From Candidatus Kuenenia stuttgartensis (GTDB lineage Bacteria; Planctomycetota; Planctomycetia; Pirellulales; UBA1268), in the NCBI GenBank assembly GCA_945891385.1, contig CAMDDJ010000008.1:1-64000 (forward strand): DNA of 64,000 nucleotides. The letters run 5' to 3'. Numbering within the stretch: position 1 is the first letter of the stretch; each line of letters begins with the position of its first letter. The notes beneath the pieces were generated by a model. The model saw only the letters and a list, made by a program, of their open reading frames with translations, was not told the DNA's origin and searched no databases. This document shows positions 48,661 to 57,619 of the stretch, in pieces. The position numbers and the translations under genes were made by a program.

Positions 48661-49308
48661 TCACGGGGCGAACTCTTGCATGGTGGCACTGCCAGGGCTG
48701 GCAATGCCGCGGCCAGTGATCGCCTGGGACACGAGCTGCAGCATGGTGAGCCCAACGATCCAGCAATCTGTGAACAGGGCCCCCGGCCGCCCGAGCATCT
48801 CGACATAACGTGCGTCGAGTTCAAGCCGCTCGGGCCAGGCCACCGCGTTGCGACCGTTGACCTGGGCCCAGCCCGTGAGTCCCGGCCGCACGAGAAGCCG
48901 GGCCGCCTGGCGCGGACTGTAGCGGGCGATGTAGCGGATCGGAAGCGGTCGCGGACCGATCAAGCTCATACTCCCGCCGATAATGCTAAAGAGCTGGGGG
49001 AGCTCGTCGAGGCTTGTCCTCCGAAGAAACCGGCCGAAGAAACCGAGTCTTGCCTCGTCTGGAAGATGTTTCCCGGCCGCGTCCTTGCTGTTCGACATCG
49101 AACGGAACTTGACGACTTGGATTGGGCAGCCGTTGAGACCCGCCCGCTCATCGCAGAAAAAAACAGGCGGACCGAGAACGCACAGAACGGCCAGAGCCAC
49201 CAGCCCCATAAGCGGCAGCAGGATGACTACTGCGACTGCAGCAAGCGAAACGTCTATCAGCCGCTTCATCCGTGAAGCGTAAAGATTCCTGGGAGCGGAA
49301 GGGATCAT
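48661..49308 (-). CDS. PglC/WcaJ-type phosphoglycosyl transferase (initiating sugar-1-phosphate transferase)
   Basis: A 215-residue monotopic bacterial sugar transferase. One N-terminal membrane helix (VSLAAVAVVILLPLMGLVAL) is followed by the catalytic core VVKFRSM, RTSLDELPQLFSIIGGS, SLIGPRPL and RPGLTGWAQVNGRN. It lacks the multi-helix N-terminal half of WbaP, so it is the short PglC-like form. It would transfer a sugar-1-phosphate to undecaprenyl phosphate and begin the repeat unit. The ATG at 49308 is preferred; one at 49269 is just upstream of the conserved K-R-L-I-D. Confidence 0.9.
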   Translation of the reverse strand: MIPSAPRNLYASRMKRLIDVSLAAVAVVILLPLMGLVALAVLCVLGPPVFFCDERAGLNGCPIQVVKFRSMSNSKDAAGKHLPDEARLGFFGRFLRRTSLDELPQLFSIIGGSMSLIGPRPLPIRYIARYSPRQAARLLVRPGLTGWAQVNGRNAVAWPERLELDARYVEMLGRPGALFTDCWIVGLTMLQLVSQAITGRGIASPGSATMQEFAP

Positions 49309-49371
49309 CAGAGCCACGTTCTTTGACACACCAACCAAAGTCGCCACTCCCAATTTAGGAAATTGCCTTGC

Positions 49372-50442
49372 TCACGACCGGGAACCTCCCATTTGGCTGA
49401 GCACGGTGTCGCACTCCGCGCGGCGGACAAGGGCGACCAAGAAGCCCGCGCTGCCGGGGAGAAAGGCCAGGGCGACTTGAGTGAGTTCCGGCGTGGTGGA
49501 CTCGTCGGCAAAAGGTACGAGGCTTATTGCTGAAGAGATCGCCGCGAGGAAGCCATAAAGGCTTGAAGTCGCTTGATGACTCCATCCCGCGATCACCAAT
49601 CGCTGATAAAGATGACTTCGGTGGGCTTTGAAAACGTTTTCCCGCCTGACTACCCGTCGAATGATCGTGTAAAGCGTGTCGAAAACAAACGGCCACATCG
49701 CGAAGAGAGCCACTGTGACGAGCCGCGACGTCGGCCCAGGCCCTGGTATGGCGGGAAGGGCTGCGATGACGAACCCACAATAGGCGCTGCCAACGTCACC
49801 CATAAAAACCTTCGCCGGCGGCCAATTGCAGGTCAAAAACCCTAAAGCTGATGCCGCAAAGGCAAGCGAAACCGCGGACACAGCGGGACACCCAAGACAG
49901 GCGGCAGCAACGGCCATGGCGAACCCGGCAGTTGCCGCCGTTACGCCGGCAATGCCGTCAATCCCATCCATGAAGTTGAAGGCATTTGTCATGCCCACAA
50001 TCCAGAGTATGGTGAGCGGCCACGCTGCATATCCGAGGGAGAGCGTTCCCAGGCCGCCCAGGTCCACCACTTGAATCGGATTCGCCAGGGCCGTCGCCAC
50101 AAGTGCGGCAAGCACATGCACGCTGAATCGGATCCGATTCGGAAGAGGCCTCAGGTCGTCGAGCCAACTGACATACGCGATCCCCAAGGACGTAACAACG
50201 AGGCCTACCAGGGCGAGACGGCTCTCTGTCCACAGCGCAGCCGATACGACAGCGGCGATCGACGTGACCACGACGATGGAAAGCCCGCCGCCCCTGGGCG
50301 TGACCTTCGTGTGGCTTGACCGGGCGTTGGGCCGGTCAAGAACGCCCGCGCGACTCGCCCACCCGATCAGAAAACGCGTGAGCAGCGACGACCCGACGAA
50401 GGCCGGGATCACCCATGCAAGCCAAAGGAGGCTCCGGTCCAT
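49372..50442 (-). CDS. WecA/MraY-like polyprenyl-phosphate HexNAc-1-phosphate transferase
   Basis: A 356-residue polytopic PNPT-superfamily enzyme. The motif order is DRPNARSSHTKVTPRGGG, WLDDLRPL, the catalytic NAFNFMDGIDGIAG, and KVFMGDVGSAYCGF, then HRSHLYQRL. It transfers GlcNAc-1-P or a related amino sugar to undecaprenyl phosphate. It begins 5 bp after the DegT stop. It is the second initiating enzyme of the locus next to the PglC-like gene. The two may start different glycans, or one may be used for another acceptor. Confidence 0.9.
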   Translation of the reverse strand: MDRSLLWLAWVIPAFVGSSLLTRFLIGWASRAGVLDRPNARSSHTKVTPRGGGLSIVVVTSIAAVVSAALWTESRLALVGLVVTSLGIAYVSWLDDLRPLPNRIRFSVHVLAALVATALANPIQVVDLGGLGTLSLGYAAWPLTILWIVGMTNAFNFMDGIDGIAGVTAATAGFAMAVAAACLGCPAVSAVSLAFAASALGFLTCNWPPAKVFMGDVGSAYCGFVIAALPAIPGPGPTSRLVTVALFAMWPFVFDTLYTIIRRVVRRENVFKAHRSHLYQRLVIAGWSHQATSSLYGFLAAISSAISLVPFADESTTPELTQVALAFLPGSAGFLVALVRRAECDTVLSQMGGSRS

Positions 50443-50447
50443 CCGGC

Positions 50448-51737
50448 TTAGACTGCCTGCTTCGCGGTAGCGATCACATCGCAGACTTCACGAACGATGC
50501 TCTCGTCGACATGCGCGCCGATCGGCAGGGCAAGGCTTCGCGCCGCGAGCAGATCGGTGGCCGGGAGCGGCCGCATCCGGTCGTAGAAATGCTCGTACGC
50601 GGTCTGGCGATGGCAGGGCGGATCGTAGTAGGCGCGGGTTTCGATGCCCCTCGCGGCAAGCACCCGCCGCAGTGCATCGCGCGTCATCCCAAACTTCGTC
50701 GGGTCGATCGTGATCGAAAAATCCTTGTAGCTCGATCGGGCGCCCGGCATCAGTTCGACAAACCCAATGCCTGGGAGTTCCCCGAGGTCGCGCCGATACA
50801 TGTCGGCAAGTTGATTCCGGCGGTCAGAGACGTCGTCGAGGATCTCGAGCGACGCGAGCGCGGTCGCCGCACTCAATTCGGGCATTCTGCCGTTTACGCC
50901 GGGAAACAGCGCGTCGTATGAACCGTCGTTCCCATACTCCCGGCCCATACGAACGAAGTGGGCGAGACAATCGCAGTTGGTGGCCACAATGCCGCCTTCC
51001 CCCGCCACGAGCAGTTTCGTGGGCGAGAGGCTGAACACCTGGGCCGTGGCACCGGCGCCAACGGGCCGCCCGTGCATGCTGGCGCCAAACCCGTGGGCTG
51101 CATCGATGATGAGAGGAAGCCCGTGCTCGGCCGCCACTGACTCGAGCCCAGGAAGATCGCAGGGATTGCCGAAGTTGTGACAGGCAGCGATCGCAACCGT
51201 GCGCGGGGTGATGGCGGCGCGGATCGCCTGCGGGGTGACGTTTGTCGTGTTTGGATCAACATCGACGAACACCGGCCGGAGATTATTCCAAACGATGGCA
51301 GCAGCCGCGGCAAGGAACGTGAAACTTGGGATCACGACTTCGCCGAGCGGCTCGTTGCGAGTGCCGGAGCGTGCGATTCCAAACCGCGACAGCGGCTCCA
51401 TACCCGCAACCGCACACTTGTCGCCATTCTTCCGGCGACTCAAACAACTCCCAGCCGACAGGTCGAGGCCCCGATAGACGAGCATCAGCCCGATCGTGCA
51501 ACTACTGACCGCAACGGCGTATCGAACCCCAAGCCTCTTCGCGATCGCCTGCTCAAACTCCTCGCAGTAAGGGCCCTTCGTGAGTCGCCCACTCGCGATG
51601 ATGTCGGCGAACGGACCAGCCAGTGTTTCCGGTCGCGGCAGGGCGGGCCGCACGAATGGCACGCGGATGCCATGCCGAGCAGGGTCACCGGCGTCGTGTT
51701 GCTCGGGAATCAAGGGTAGGAGTTGATCTGGCTTCAA
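50448..51737 (-). CDS. DegT/DnrJ/EryC1-family sugar aminotransferase with ~38-residue insertion
   Basis: A 429-residue PLP-dependent aminotransferase. The fold is clear: RLTKGPYCEEFEQAIAKRL, IPSFTFLAAAAAIVW, IIDAAHGFGA with Asp212, and SLSPTKLLVAGEGG with the PLP-binding Lys241. It would aminate a 4-keto sugar made by the adjacent dehydratase. Residues ~94-131 are an extra basic stretch, rich in Arg, Ser and Gly, inserted just before the G-E-V-V-I-P-S-F strand. This stretch is absent from the usual family pattern. It starts 26 bp after the dehydratase stop. Confidence 0.88.
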   Translation of the reverse strand: MKPDQLLPLIPEQHDAGDPARHGIRVPFVRPALPRPETLAGPFADIIASGRLTKGPYCEEFEQAIAKRLGVRYAVAVSSCTIGLMLVYRGLDLSAGSCLSRRKNGDKCAVAGMEPLSRFGIARSGTRNEPLGEVVIPSFTFLAAAAAIVWNNLRPVFVDVDPNTTNVTPQAIRAAITPRTVAIAACHNFGNPCDLPGLESVAAEHGLPLIIDAAHGFGASMHGRPVGAGATAQVFSLSPTKLLVAGEGGIVATNCDCLAHFVRMGREYGNDGSYDALFPGVNGRMPELSAATALASLEILDDVSDRRNQLADMYRRDLGELPGIGFVELMPGARSSYKDFSITIDPTKFGMTRDALRRVLAARGIETRAYYDPPCHRQTAYEHFYDRMRPLPATDLLAARSLALPIGAHVDESIVREVCDVIATAKQAV

Positions 51738-51763
51738 GGCCTCGGGGCTCCCATGGGGCCGGC

Positions 51764-53692
51764 TTACTTAGGAAGCAACTTCTTCTCCCTGACCACAGCG
51801 GGACCAGATTCGGGTCCTGCGTATTCAGGAAGCAACTCTTTGAGCTTGATCCGCACAGCGTCGGGAGACTCGTCGAGCACTGAGTCTAACTCCTCGTGGA
51901 CGAAATCAATCGCGGCGGAGTCGATCGGACGGTGCCGGGCCGAAAACACCTTGGGGTGCCCGGTGGGAAGCCGCTCTTCGTCGTGGAAGTAAAGCTCCTC
52001 GAAAAGCTTTTCACCCGGCCGAAGGCCCGTGAACACGATCTCGATGTCGTCTTGCTCCAGCCCGGAAAGGGCGATGAGATCACGGGCAAGATCGATGATT
52101 TTGACGCTCTCACCCATATCAAGCACGAAAACTTCCCCGCCATTTCCCATCGAAGCAGCCTGAAGCACGAGTTGGGAGGCTTCCGGGATCGTCATAAAGA
52201 AACGTTCGATTCCTGGGTGGGTGACCGTGATCGGCCCCCCACGGCGGATCTGCTCTTGGAAAATCGGCACCACGCTGCCGTTGCTCGCTAAGACGTTGCC
52301 GAACCGCACGACGATGAACTTTGTCTGAGACTCGTGCGAGAGCGCCTGCACAAACCGCTCCGCCAAGAGCTTGGAGCACCCCATCACGCTCGTGGGATTC
52401 ACTGCCTTGTCGGTAGAGATACTCACGAACTCCTTGACGCTGTATTTGTCCGCCAATCGCGCCAGGCCGCGAGTGCCAAATACGTTGTTTTTGATCGCCT
52501 CGGCGGGGTTCCACTCCATCATCGGCACATGCTTGTGGGCCGCGGCGTGGAAGATCACATCGGGAGCGTGAGCCGCCATGATCTGCTCCATGCGGCTCTC
52601 GTCGGTGATGTCGGCAATCAGTGGCAGAAAGGCCGGCGGCGGCTGAAGTCGGGAGAGCTCCTGCTCGATGAGAAAGAGGGAGTTTTCTGCCCGTTCGACC
52701 AGCAACAGTTTTTGCGGCGAGAAGCGGATGACCTGGCGGCAGATTTCCGAGCCGATCGAGCCGCCCGCCCCCGTCACCATCACCACTCGCCCGGTGATCA
52801 GTTCGCGAATCGCAGAGTCATCAAGCTGCACCGGATCCCGCCGCAACAGGTCTTTGATCTCCACCGGCCGCAGTTGCACGTGCGAGAGATGCCTTTGGCC
52901 TGAGAGCAGCTCGTCGATTCCGGGGATGACCTTCACCTCGACGCCGGCATGAGTGCAGTCTTCGAGAAGTTTGCGAAACTGTTTTCCTGCGAGATAACCG
53001 GATTGCACGATGACTTCGTCGACCCCCCGTTTCACCACTTCCGCACTTGCGTCGGCAAAATCCCCGAGCACGGGGATTCCTGCGACTCGCGTGTGTACCA
53101 GCGAGGGATCGTCGTCGAGGAAACCGACCACGGTGTAGGGCTTCGAACTCGTGGCTTGGAGCCCGCGAGCAATCATCTCGCCAGCGTGGTCGGCTCCCAC
53201 AACGATTGCCGTTCTCGCTGATGAACGCGAGAACAACGGACGAAGTTCCTCGCGGATGCTGCGCCAAAGAGTGCGCAGCCCGCCCAGAATTAGGATCGTC
53301 GCGCCCCAGTCCAGCAGGAGAACGCTGCGGCGGACGCGTGGAAAGGCGGGAAACCAGCCGGTGGAGAGAAACAGGCCGTCGATCGCTCCAAAGAACAGGA
53401 GCGAGAGCGTCGACGCCCAGAGCAGGCTTGTAAGGTCGCCAAACGCAACACGACCCCACGACACGTGGCACAGGCCCATCGAATAGAAGATGCCGAGTTT
53501 CACAAGCACCACGCCAACGACCGTGGCGAGGTATTTCTCGAGCCATCCACCTTCAAATGAGAAGTCGCTCCGAGTAAAGAACGCCAGAAAATAGGCCGTA
53601 GCGAAGACCGCGGCATGAACCGCGATCAGCGAGATCGCCCGGCGACTGAAGCGATGAAGGCCCGTTCGGTTCTTCGGAAGGAGCAAATTCAT
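51764..53692 (-). CDS. PglF/WbpM/CapD-like UDP-HexNAc 4,6-dehydratase
   Basis: A 642-residue membrane-anchored enzyme. Four N-terminal helices (to ~140) are followed by a nucleoside-binding domain (TAIVVGADHAGEMIA) and the extended SDR dehydratase domain from ~300: VTGAGGSIGSEICRQ at ~306-320 and STDKAVNPTSVMGCSK, where Met replaces the usual catalytic Tyr, as in WbpM. The product would be a UDP-4-keto-6-deoxy-HexNAc. The ATG at 53692 is preceded by CAGGA at 8 bases. It is the first gene of the long leftward glycan run. Confidence 0.92.
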   Translation of the reverse strand: MNLLLPKNRTGLHRFSRRAISLIAVHAAVFATAYFLAFFTRSDFSFEGGWLEKYLATVVGVVLVKLGIFYSMGLCHVSWGRVAFGDLTSLLWASTLSLLFFGAIDGLFLSTGWFPAFPRVRRSVLLLDWGATILILGGLRTLWRSIREELRPLFSRSSARTAIVVGADHAGEMIARGLQATSSKPYTVVGFLDDDPSLVHTRVAGIPVLGDFADASAEVVKRGVDEVIVQSGYLAGKQFRKLLEDCTHAGVEVKVIPGIDELLSGQRHLSHVQLRPVEIKDLLRRDPVQLDDSAIRELITGRVVMVTGAGGSIGSEICRQVIRFSPQKLLLVERAENSLFLIEQELSRLQPPPAFLPLIADITDESRMEQIMAAHAPDVIFHAAAHKHVPMMEWNPAEAIKNNVFGTRGLARLADKYSVKEFVSISTDKAVNPTSVMGCSKLLAERFVQALSHESQTKFIVVRFGNVLASNGSVVPIFQEQIRRGGPITVTHPGIERFFMTIPEASQLVLQAASMGNGGEVFVLDMGESVKIIDLARDLIALSGLEQDDIEIVFTGLRPGEKLFEELYFHDEERLPTGHPKVFSARHRPIDSAAIDFVHEELDSVLDESPDAVRIKLKELLPEYAGPESGPAVVREKKLLPK

Positions 53693-54067
53693 GCGGGGCT
53701 TCCTGCAGGGAATCTCAATGACCGCGACGCCTTGCCGGGATTCGCGCACAAACGTGGCAACTTGGGCCGCATGCGAAAGACGGGGGTAATTTTAGGATCT
53801 CTTGCAAGGGTTTGATCACAAGCCCTCACGACGGCACCGCGCAGACTCCGTTCCCTTCGGTGGCAGGCCTACGAACCCCCGACCGCCGCGAGACTGAGAC
53901 GTCCCTAAGTTTACCCCTGCTGATATCCAAAATCTCGCGGCCGCGCAAAGCCTCGCCAGTTTCTCCCCGCCGCCCCGCTTCCCGACCGGAAATCCGGGCA
54001 AAGTCTGCCGTCGGATTCTGCCGATGACACCGATCGCAGCGACTGTACCGGTTGCAAGGAGCAGGCC
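53693..54067. other. divergent promoter region between the dehydratase and the Wza-like exporter
   Basis: A 375-bp region between two divergent glycan genes. No gene was recognised. It must hold promoters in both directions, but no convincing consensus pair was found. It contains a 20-bp palindrome. AAGGAG six bases before the exporter ATG is a clear ribosome-binding site. Confidence 0.55.
53807..53826. promoter_or_regulatory. 20-bp palindrome, possible operator
   Basis: AGGGTTTGATCACAAGCCCT is an inverted repeat with one mismatched position pair, centred on TGATCA. It lies 115 bp upstream of the dehydratase start and ~240 bp upstream of the exporter, where a dimeric regulator of both directions could bind. 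No cognate regulator is visible nearby. Confidence 0.35.
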
Positions 54068-55432
54068 ATGACCAGCGGAAACCGTGTGAAAACCATGAGC
54101 AAGACGACCACCTCCCCCCGACTAGGCGGCGGCCGCCAGATCGCCCTGCTCCTCGCCCTGGCCGGTTCGATCGCGGCTGCAACCGGCTGTCAGACATTTG
54201 GCAGGCCACAAAACAACACCAAGACCCAGGTGATGCTCGACGCCCAGTGCCCTCCGACCGACCCGGCCAACATGCCGGCCAAGGAACTCGCCAAGGTTAC
54301 CCTGCCCCCCTATGTGATCGAGCCGCCAGACATTCTCCTGGTTGACGCATTGCGGGTGGTGCCCAAGCCGCCCTTCCGGATCCAGTCGTTTGACGTGCTC
54401 CAGGTGATCGTGGAGGGCACGCTCCTCGAGCAGCCGATCAACGGGCTCTATGTGGTGGAGCCGGGCGGCATGCTCGACCTTGGGCCTTCCTATGGGAAGG
54501 TGATGGTGGGTGGGCAGTCGCTCGAAGAGGCGCAAGACTCCGTCTTTCGGCACTTGAAGCGGACGCTTCGCGATCCGCAGGTGTCGCTCACGCTTGCCCA
54601 GGCCGCCGGCCAGCAGCAGATTGCCGGAGAGCATCTTGTGGCCCCTGACGGCACGATCAATCTGGGTACCTATGGCAGCGTGTACGTAACCGGCCTCACG
54701 CTCGAACAAGCCAAGAAAGCGATCGAGGATCACCTCGGAAAGTTTCTCGATGCCCCGCTCGTGAGCGTGGACGTGTTTTCCTACAACTCCAAGGTCTACT
54801 ATGTGATCACGGAGGGAGCAGGCTTCGGCGACAATGTCGTCCGCTTCCCTGTGACCGGCAACGAGACCGTGCTCGACGCGATCTCGCAGATCAACGGGCT
54901 CTCCCGGCTTTCGAGCAAAGACATCTGGATTGCCCGGCCGGCGCCGTCAGGCGTGGGCTGCGATCAGATCCTGCCTGTCGATATCGAAGCCATCATGAAG
55001 GGTGCGTCTACGGCCACGAACTACCAGGTGCTCCCTGGCGACCGGGTGTTTATCGCTCAGGATCAGTGGATCGCCTTCGATAGCATCATTGGCAAGATCA
55101 CCGCTCCCTGGGAACGAGTGTTTGGCTTTGCCCTGCTCGGATCCAGTACGATCCAGCAGTTCAACCGGTTCCCCTACGGCTTCAACCCGAATTTCGGAGG
55201 CGTCTGCTGGGTTGCTCGTGAGGTCTACGGGCCCGAGAATCCTCAGTGGCTGCTCTTCCGGGCCTGGTTGCTCACCGATGCTCCCATCTGGTTGCGAGAT
55301 GCGTACACCGCCCACGGTGAAGGCTTCGCCGCCTGGATCAGCGACAAGCCCGTCGTGAAGACGATCGTGAAGGCGGCGATGGACCAGGTGATTGGCCGGT
55401 ATGAGGCAGAAATGCCCCGGATTGGTCGGTGA
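54068..55432 (+). CDS. Wza-like polysaccharide export lipoprotein
   Basis: A 454-residue outer-membrane export protein. The signal ends at a lipobox (I-A-A-A-T-G-C, Cys41). A poly-export domain is duplicated: VIEPPDILLVDALRVV at ~92-107 and FRIQSFDVLQVIVEG at ~114-128. SLBB-like beta-grasp segments follow (VFSYNSKVYYVITEGAGFG). The C-terminal ~90 residues are hydrophobic-aromatic, possibly the outer membrane helix. No Wzc-type tyrosine kinase or chain-length protein is seen in the window. The ATG has AAGGAG at 6-base spacing. Confidence 0.9.
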   Translation: MTSGNRVKTMSKTTTSPRLGGGRQIALLLALAGSIAAATGCQTFGRPQNNTKTQVMLDAQCPPTDPANMPAKELAKVTLPPYVIEPPDILLVDALRVVPKPPFRIQSFDVLQVIVEGTLLEQPINGLYVVEPGGMLDLGPSYGKVMVGGQSLEEAQDSVFRHLKRTLRDPQVSLTLAQAAGQQQIAGEHLVAPDGTINLGTYGSVYVTGLTLEQAKKAIEDHLGKFLDAPLVSVDVFSYNSKVYYVITEGAGFGDNVVRFPVTGNETVLDAISQINGLSRLSSKDIWIARPAPSGVGCDQILPVDIEAIMKGASTATNYQVLPGDRVFIAQDQWIAFDSIIGKITAPWERVFGFALLGSSTIQQFNRFPYGFNPNFGGVCWVAREVYGPENPQWLLFRAWLLTDAPIWLRDAYTAHGEGFAAWISDKPVVKTIVKAAMDQVIGRYEAEMPRIGR

Positions 55433-55446
55433 AAAAAACTCGGCAA

Positions 55447-55474
55447 GCCACGGTTCGCCATCGCGGACCGTGGC
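55447..55474 (+). terminator. hairpin after the exporter gene
   Basis: Arms GCCACGGT/ACCGTGGC (55447-55454 and 55467-55474) with an inner CGC/GCG pair. It begins 14 bases after the exporter stop. No T-run follows, so it may be a stability element rather than an intrinsic terminator. Confidence 0.4.
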
Positions 55475-55494
55475 GACTGACTTGATGCCAGCGG

Positions 55495-55500
55495 TATACT
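55495..55500 (+). promoter_or_regulatory. possible -10 element of the small secreted protein gene
   Basis: TATACT, 38 bases before the ATG at 55533. No clear -35 at the expected distance. The mRNA would then start near 55507, just ahead of the strong AAAGGAGG ribosome-binding site that ends at 55520. Confidence 0.35.
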
Positions 55501-55532
55501 TCTGAATGGTTTAAAGGAGGTTGAGTTCAGCA

Positions 55533-55928
55533 ATGAAGCGAAATCCACAACGCTGTTTGGCGGCTGTCGCAGTCTTGATGGGCGGGCTCGTAGGGGCCAA
55601 CCAGTGCTCGGCCCAGAGGCCAAGCAACCGGCCATTTGAAAATACCTACCGCCGGCCCAACGTGAGTCCTTACATGCAACTCCAGCAGCAGGGGCTAAAT
55701 CCCCTCCAAAACCAGAATATCTACCAGACCATGGTTCAGCCGCAGGTTCAACAGCAGCAGCAGCAGATTGAGCAACTGCAGCAGCGCAGGCAGCTACAGC
55801 AGGTGCAATCACAAGTTGCTAACATGAATTCACCCCGCTCACGTCAACTCGACGAAAGCATCCGCCCGACGGGCCACGCCTCAACCTACATGAACTATTC
55901 CCACTTCTATCCGATGCCACGGCGTTGA
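55533..55928 (+). CDS. small secreted Gln-rich protein of unknown function
   Basis: A 131-residue protein with a signal peptide (CLAAVAVLMGGLVGANQCSA, cleavage before QRPSN). The mature part is ~105 residues: a Pro/Asn/Gln-rich segment (QQQGLNPLQNQNIYQ), then a coiled-coil-like Gln run (VQQQQQQIEQLQQRRQLQQV) and a Tyr-rich end (YMNYSHFYPMPRR). A near-perfect AGGAGG precedes the ATG by 12 bases, implying strong translation. It follows the exporter by 100 bp. No family recognised; a structural or adhesive envelope role is possible. Confidence 0.7.
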   Translation: MKRNPQRCLAAVAVLMGGLVGANQCSAQRPSNRPFENTYRRPNVSPYMQLQQQGLNPLQNQNIYQTMVQPQVQQQQQQIEQLQQRRQLQQVQSQVANMNSPRSRQLDESIRPTGHASTYMNYSHFYPMPRR

Positions 55929-55961
55929 TGCGGTGCGGGCTGACGAACGAGGCAGCCAGCC

Positions 55962-56636
<675 letters not shown>

Positions 56637-56782
56637 AAACGAGATTTTAGCGGGGGCAGCGAGGCGATGGCGATGAATCGGCGGGCCGGGGAGATGAGCG
56701 GCCTCTTGGGCGGGGGCGGGAAGCCCTATGGCTGGGGCGGCGAGGCATGCGCTCAAAGCCCACCAGCCACCCCGAAAAACAC

Positions 56783-56810
56783 TTGACCAAAAACTATACG
56801 CCTGTACACT
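56783..56810 (+). promoter_or_regulatory. sigma70-like promoter
   Basis: TTGACC at 56783-56788 and TACACT at 56805-56810 with 16-bp spacing. The start of the downstream gene is 21 bases after the -10 element. GGAGG lies 7 bases before its ATG. Confidence 0.5.
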
Positions 56811-56831
56811 CTTCGGATTGGAGGCACCCCC

Positions 56832-57593
56832 ATGACCATGCACAACTCCGTTCGCGCCCAACTGGCCGAAGTCTTCGAAGCGAAACAGGCTGATGTTCTC
56901 GCCAACGTCGTCACCGAGGCCTACGACAAGCTCGTCACGAAGAGCGACCTGTACGAGCTCCGCGTCGTTGTGCGGGAAATTGCCGACAACCAGAAGATTA
57001 CAGACGAGCGGCTCGCCAAACTCGCCGAAAACACCGACCGGCGGTTTGTCCAAACCGATGCCCGAATCGACCGCATGGCCGATTCCATCGATCGGCTCGC
57101 CTGCAGGATGGATCAGCTCGCCGTCAGCCAGGAGAAGCTCACCAACCAGGTTCGAAAATTGGCCATCGGCCAGGACGAACTGGTGGGCCCTGTCTACGAA
57201 GGCAAGGTGGCCACCCACCTGTATGCCTACGTTGGCGACCTCGTGGATCACTGCGTGGTGCTCGACTCCAGGGGCAAGGCCAAGTTCTTTGCCAACCTTG
57301 ACCCAAATGGCACGCTCGAGCCGAGCGAGCTCTCTGACCTCCGCCGGGCCGACATCTTCGCCACAGGCCGCATCGACGGAGAGGCGGTGGTGCTTCTTGT
57401 CGACGTGTCGCGGACCAGCGACCAGTACGACATCGCCCGCACCTCACGGCGGGCAGCCATCCTCGCCAAGACGGGCACACGGGCTATCCCAGTTGTGGCC
57501 TGCCTCCGCATCGACTCCGCGACGCAGGCCCTGGCCCATGAAAAGGGCTTGTGGGTGATCCGCAAGGGTCGACTCCTCACCGAGGCTGGCTGA
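56832..57593 (+). CDS. coiled-coil protein with C-terminal PD-(D/E)XK-like domain
   Basis: A 253-residue protein. Residues ~35-125 are a heptad coiled coil (ITDERLAKLAENTDRRF; IDRMADSIDRLACRMDQL). Residues ~130-245 look like a restriction-endonuclease-like fold in the DUF3782 style: EGKVATHLYAYVGD, RRADIFATGRIDGEAVVLLV and DVSRTSDQYDIARTSR. The usual D...(D/E)-x-K triad reads Asp...D-V-S, so the Lys is missing and activity is doubtful. It stands alone with its own promoter and is convergent with the NusG paralogue gene 26 bp away. Function unknown. Confidence 0.65.
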   Translation: MTMHNSVRAQLAEVFEAKQADVLANVVTEAYDKLVTKSDLYELRVVVREIADNQKITDERLAKLAENTDRRFVQTDARIDRMADSIDRLACRMDQLAVSQEKLTNQVRKLAIGQDELVGPVYEGKVATHLYAYVGDLVDHCVVLDSRGKAKFFANLDPNGTLEPSELSDLRRADIFATGRIDGEAVVLLVDVSRTSDQYDIARTSRRAAILAKTGTRAIPVVACLRIDSATQALAHEKGLWVIRKGRLLTEAG

Positions 57594-57619
57594 GCCCGAG
57601 CTTGAGCGGAAGGCCCGGC

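Noticed and set aside
56637-57251. Longer reading of the secreted poly-Ala protein
   Set aside because: It runs antisense across the promoter and coiled-coil region of the plus-strand gene; the signal peptide marks the real start.
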